A DNA stretch of 64,000 bases from JBCCTX01 sp964468435 (GTDB lineage: Bacteria; Bacteroidota; Bacteroidia; J057): the NCBI GenBank assembly GCA_964468435.1, contig CAYXVE010000018.1, forward strand, positions 14,086 through 78,085, in the 5' to 3' direction. The translations under genes were made by a program, and so were the position numbers. Of this stretch, positions 62,008-64,000 are shown one piece after another (positions within the stretch are counted from its first letter, which is position 1; each line of letters opens with the position of its first letter). The notes beneath the pieces are model-generated. The model ran no database searches. It had not been told where the DNA came from and saw nothing but the letters and a program-made list of their open reading frames with translations.

Positions 62008-62172
62008 TTATTTGTTGATCTTTGGGCGTCCTTCATCACTTACCGTGAGTTTATGACGGCCTTTTGCCCTTCTTCTGGCCAGAACTTTTTTACCTCCAAC
62101 AGATTTTGCACGAGCTCTGTACCCGTGCTTATTTCTTCTCTTTCGCTTACTGGGCTGAAATGTACGTTTCAT
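62008..62172 (-). CDS. rpmH: Ribosomal protein L34
   Basis: 54 residues from ATG 62172: MKRTFQPSKRKRRNKHGYRA, ending KGRHKLTVSDEGRPKINK. Full L34 core with a short Bacteroidota-like C-terminal tail. Too short for most ORF thresholds, but unmistakable. Precedes rnpA. Confidence 0.97.
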   Translation of the reverse strand: MKRTFQPSKRKRRNKHGYRARAKSVGGKKVLARRRAKGRHKLTVSDEGRPKINK

Positions 62173-62191
62173 CTGATTTAATTTTGGCCTG

Positions 62192-62224
62192 CAAAACTAA
62201 TAAATATCCTGCTTGAGGGCAAAA
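62192..62224 (-). promoter_or_regulatory. Promoter of rpmH-rnpA
   Basis: On the minus strand TAGTTTTG (62199-62192) matches the TAnnTTTG -7 box and TTTTG (62224-62220) is 20 bases upstream, the -33 spacing. The leader to the rpmH ATG is about 15 bases. Confidence 0.65.
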
Positions 62225-62327
62225 GAATGTACTACCTATTTATAAAAAGATATGGAAAAGCCTTTAGATTTAGGACTTTACCTATAAATTTGTTTTAAAT
62301 AAAGCCCAAAAGTTGTATAAACTTCGT

Positions 62328-63524
62328 ATGAAAAACCTTTTGTCTAAAATTAAAACCTGTGCACAGCAGATTCACCAGGATGTAATAAACAAGCGTAGAC
62401 ACCTGCATATGTACCCTGAGTTGTCGTTTCAAGAGGCTCAGACCTCGGTCTATGTAAGGCAGGAGTTGGAAAAAATGGGAATACTCGTTAAAGATCAGAT
62501 TGGTGGGTACGGACTGATAGGTATAATACAGGGAGGAAGGAGAGAAGGAAAAACTCTGGCATTGAGAGCCGATATGGATGCCTTGCCAATACATGAGGCT
62601 AATGATGTACCTTATAAATCCCTGCATCCGGGCATTATGCATGCATGTGGACATGATGTACATACCTCATCCCTGTTGGGTACAGCCTATATTCTGCAAC
62701 AGTTGAAAGATCATTTCAAAGGACAGATAAAGCTAATCTTCCAGCCTGCAGAGGAAAGGATACCTGGAGGTGCTTCCCTAATGATCAAAGATGGGGTGCT
62801 TCAGAATCCAGAGGTTTCTTCTATCATAGGACAACATGTATTACCCTATATGGATTGTGGCAAGATCGGCATTCGCGCTGGTACATATATGGCATCTGCT
62901 GATGAGATATACATGACTGTCAAGGGAAAAGGTGGGCATGCTGCCTCTCCTAACCTATGTATTGATCCAGTGGTGATCACAGCTCAGATGATTACTGCGT
63001 TACAGCAGGTAATCAGTCGCTCTGATCCCCGGTTGCAGAGTGTACTATCATTTGGCAGGATCATTGCCGATGGGGCCACCAATGTCATACCGGATGAAGT
63101 GTATATCGAGGGAACATTCAGAGCCATGAACGAGGAATGGAGGGCAGAAGCACATCGGCAAATCCGGAGTATAGCCGAAGGCATAGCCAGAAGTTTTGGA
63201 GCAAATGTAGATTTGGAAATCCGTAAGGGATATCCGGTACTATATAACGAAGAACATCTCACAACCAAAATACGTGAAGCAATCGTTCAATACATGGGAG
63301 AAGAAAATATAGTAGACCTGGATCTCTGGATGGGAGCAGAAGATTTTGCCTACTTTACGCATGAAATTCCGGGTTGTTTTTACCGGCTGGGTACCAAAAA
63401 TGAAGCTCGAGGTATTGTCCACGGTTTGCATACACCAAAGTTTGATATCGATGAAGAGGCTATGGCTATCTCCACGGGCCTAATGGCCTGGATCGCTATT
63501 CAGACACTTGAAGCAAAAGGTTAA
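62328..63524 (+). CDS. M20 family metallopeptidase / amidohydrolase
   Basis: 398 residues from ATG 62328; a TTG five codons earlier is possible. Zinc amidohydrolase of the HipO/AbgA-type: RADMDALPIHE, IMHACGHDVHTSSLLG, FQPAEERIPGGASLMI, VKGKGGHAASP (dimerisation lid) and GAEDFAYFTHEIPGCFYRLG. TAAATTTG at 62285-62292 is a good -7 box. Substrate (N-acyl amino acid or peptide) not assigned. Confidence 0.92.
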   Translation: MKNLLSKIKTCAQQIHQDVINKRRHLHMYPELSFQEAQTSVYVRQELEKMGILVKDQIGGYGLIGIIQGGRREGKTLALRADMDALPIHEANDVPYKSLHPGIMHACGHDVHTSSLLGTAYILQQLKDHFKGQIKLIFQPAEERIPGGASLMIKDGVLQNPEVSSIIGQHVLPYMDCGKIGIRAGTYMASADEIYMTVKGKGGHAASPNLCIDPVVITAQMITALQQVISRSDPRLQSVLSFGRIIADGATNVIPDEVYIEGTFRAMNEEWRAEAHRQIRSIAEGIARSFGANVDLEIRKGYPVLYNEEHLTTKIREAIVQYMGEENIVDLDLWMGAEDFAYFTHEIPGCFYRLGTKNEARGIVHGLHTPKFDIDEEAMAISTGLMAWIAIQTLEAKG

Positions 63525-63600
63525 TACAAAAGAATTTTGTAATTTATCCTACGGAATTTATTGGATATTTATTTTTTACAAAACCCTACATCAAATACCT

Positions 63601-64000
63601 ATGGCTGCCATCCAGTTCAATATAGAAGCTTACAGCCTGATCATAAGACCTCGTCAGGTCATAGAGCGGATCATCACGGTTTCTGGCCCAGCCAACGTGC
63701 ATGGTATCCGTCAGACTGCCAGTTTGTATTTTTACAGGCTCGATCAGCTTCCCGACTCTCTGGGTCGAGTTGTGCGTGTAAATCCTACCTCGATCATTGG
63801 AACACACATCACGGCATTTCTGGCCATGTCTGATTATCAGGACATGTATCATGTTCTACAGACTGAATCGCCTGTCGGTATATATGTCTCTCATCCCAAC
63901 ACTACACAGTCGAATGCTACAGTAGATATCAGCTTTTTCCAGATGTTTTCAAGGGATGAAAATCCTGGTGAGGGATTTATTGATCCGGATGTGCCTGGGG
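63601..64000 (+). CDS. Partial gene of unknown function (3' end missing)
   Basis: Open from ATG 63601 to the window edge, 133 codons. Starts MAAIQFNIEAYSLIIRPRQV with no signal peptide. Contains VNPTSIIGTHITAFLAMSDY and TVDISFFQMFSRDENP. Short hydrophobic strands alternate with loops; no family recognised. Confidence 0.6.
   Translation, partial: MAAIQFNIEAYSLIIRPRQVIERIITVSGPANVHGIRQTASLYFYRLDQLPDSLGRVVRVNPTSIIGTHITAFLAMSDYQDMYHVLQTESPVGIYVSHPNTTQSNATVDISFFQMFSRDENPGEGFIDPDVPG

Noticed and set aside
1..64000. CRISPR arrays, prophage or intact insertion sequence
   Set aside because: No regularly spaced repeats, integrase, transposase or phage structural block was seen; the S74 protein has a signal peptide and no phage neighbours.

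Overview
The window is chromosomal DNA of a Bacteroidota bacterium, probably a gliding or surface-active member near Saprospiria/Cytophagia (the class is inference). Evidence: several exported proteins end in type IX secretion (T9SS) sorting domains; families typical of the phylum occur (DUF3810, DUF2279, DUF3109, DUF6624, putative porin); and some promoters match the Bacteroidota -7 box TAnnTTTG. I found no tRNA, rRNA, CRISPR array, intact insertion sequence or prophage.

Layout. 1-971: 3' part of rarA. 1.0-7.1 kb: a stand-alone T9SS sorting-domain protein, then a minus-strand capsule/EPS block (DUF218 protein with a carbohydrate-binding-like insert, Wza-type exporter, Wzc-type tyrosine kinase with a Gly-Tyr repeat tail, DUF2279). 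7.1-15.2 kb: housekeeping genes (PhnP-like MBL hydrolase, nnr, hemW, DUF3810, rsmA, htpG). 15.3-18.1 kb: a three-gene module (coiled-coil protein, Rab-like small GTPase, PAS protein) running directly into lpxK. 18.2-32.5 kb: purine nucleoside phosphorylase, putative porin, MoxR ATPase, glutamate dehydrogenase, cdsA, CPBP protease, dusB, a large coiled-coil protein, an SDR and uvrB. 32.5-39 kb: an exported lipoprotein methyltransferase, a YadA-head/S74 surface protein overlapping a T9SS protein, and an ATP-grasp protein fused to a helix-hairpin-helix domain. 39.1-43.1 kb: a glycine-zipper protein, riboflavin synthase, PpiD and YjbR.

43.1-55.3 kb reads as an accessory island on the minus strand: DUF6624, a NuiA-like protein, four consecutive small exported proteins, a T9SS esterase, an MBL lipoprotein, two T9SS beta-propeller paralogues sharing a duplicated 3' module, and a Crp/Fnr remnant. 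55.7-64 kb returns to core genes: DUF3109, nfu-lipB, ung, a TIMP/NTR-like protein, a CtpA-type protease, rnpA-rpmH, an M20 peptidase and one gene cut by the right edge.

Themes. Many genes serve the cell surface: polysaccharide export, LPS and phospholipid synthesis (lpxK, cdsA), envelope proteolysis and folding (ctpA, ppiD), and T9SS cargo. The best candidates for something under-described are the GTPase/PAS/coiled-coil module, the ATP-grasp-HhH fusion, the DUF218-CBM fusion, the S74/T9SS pair, and a hairpin motif found just downstream of three plus-strand genes.
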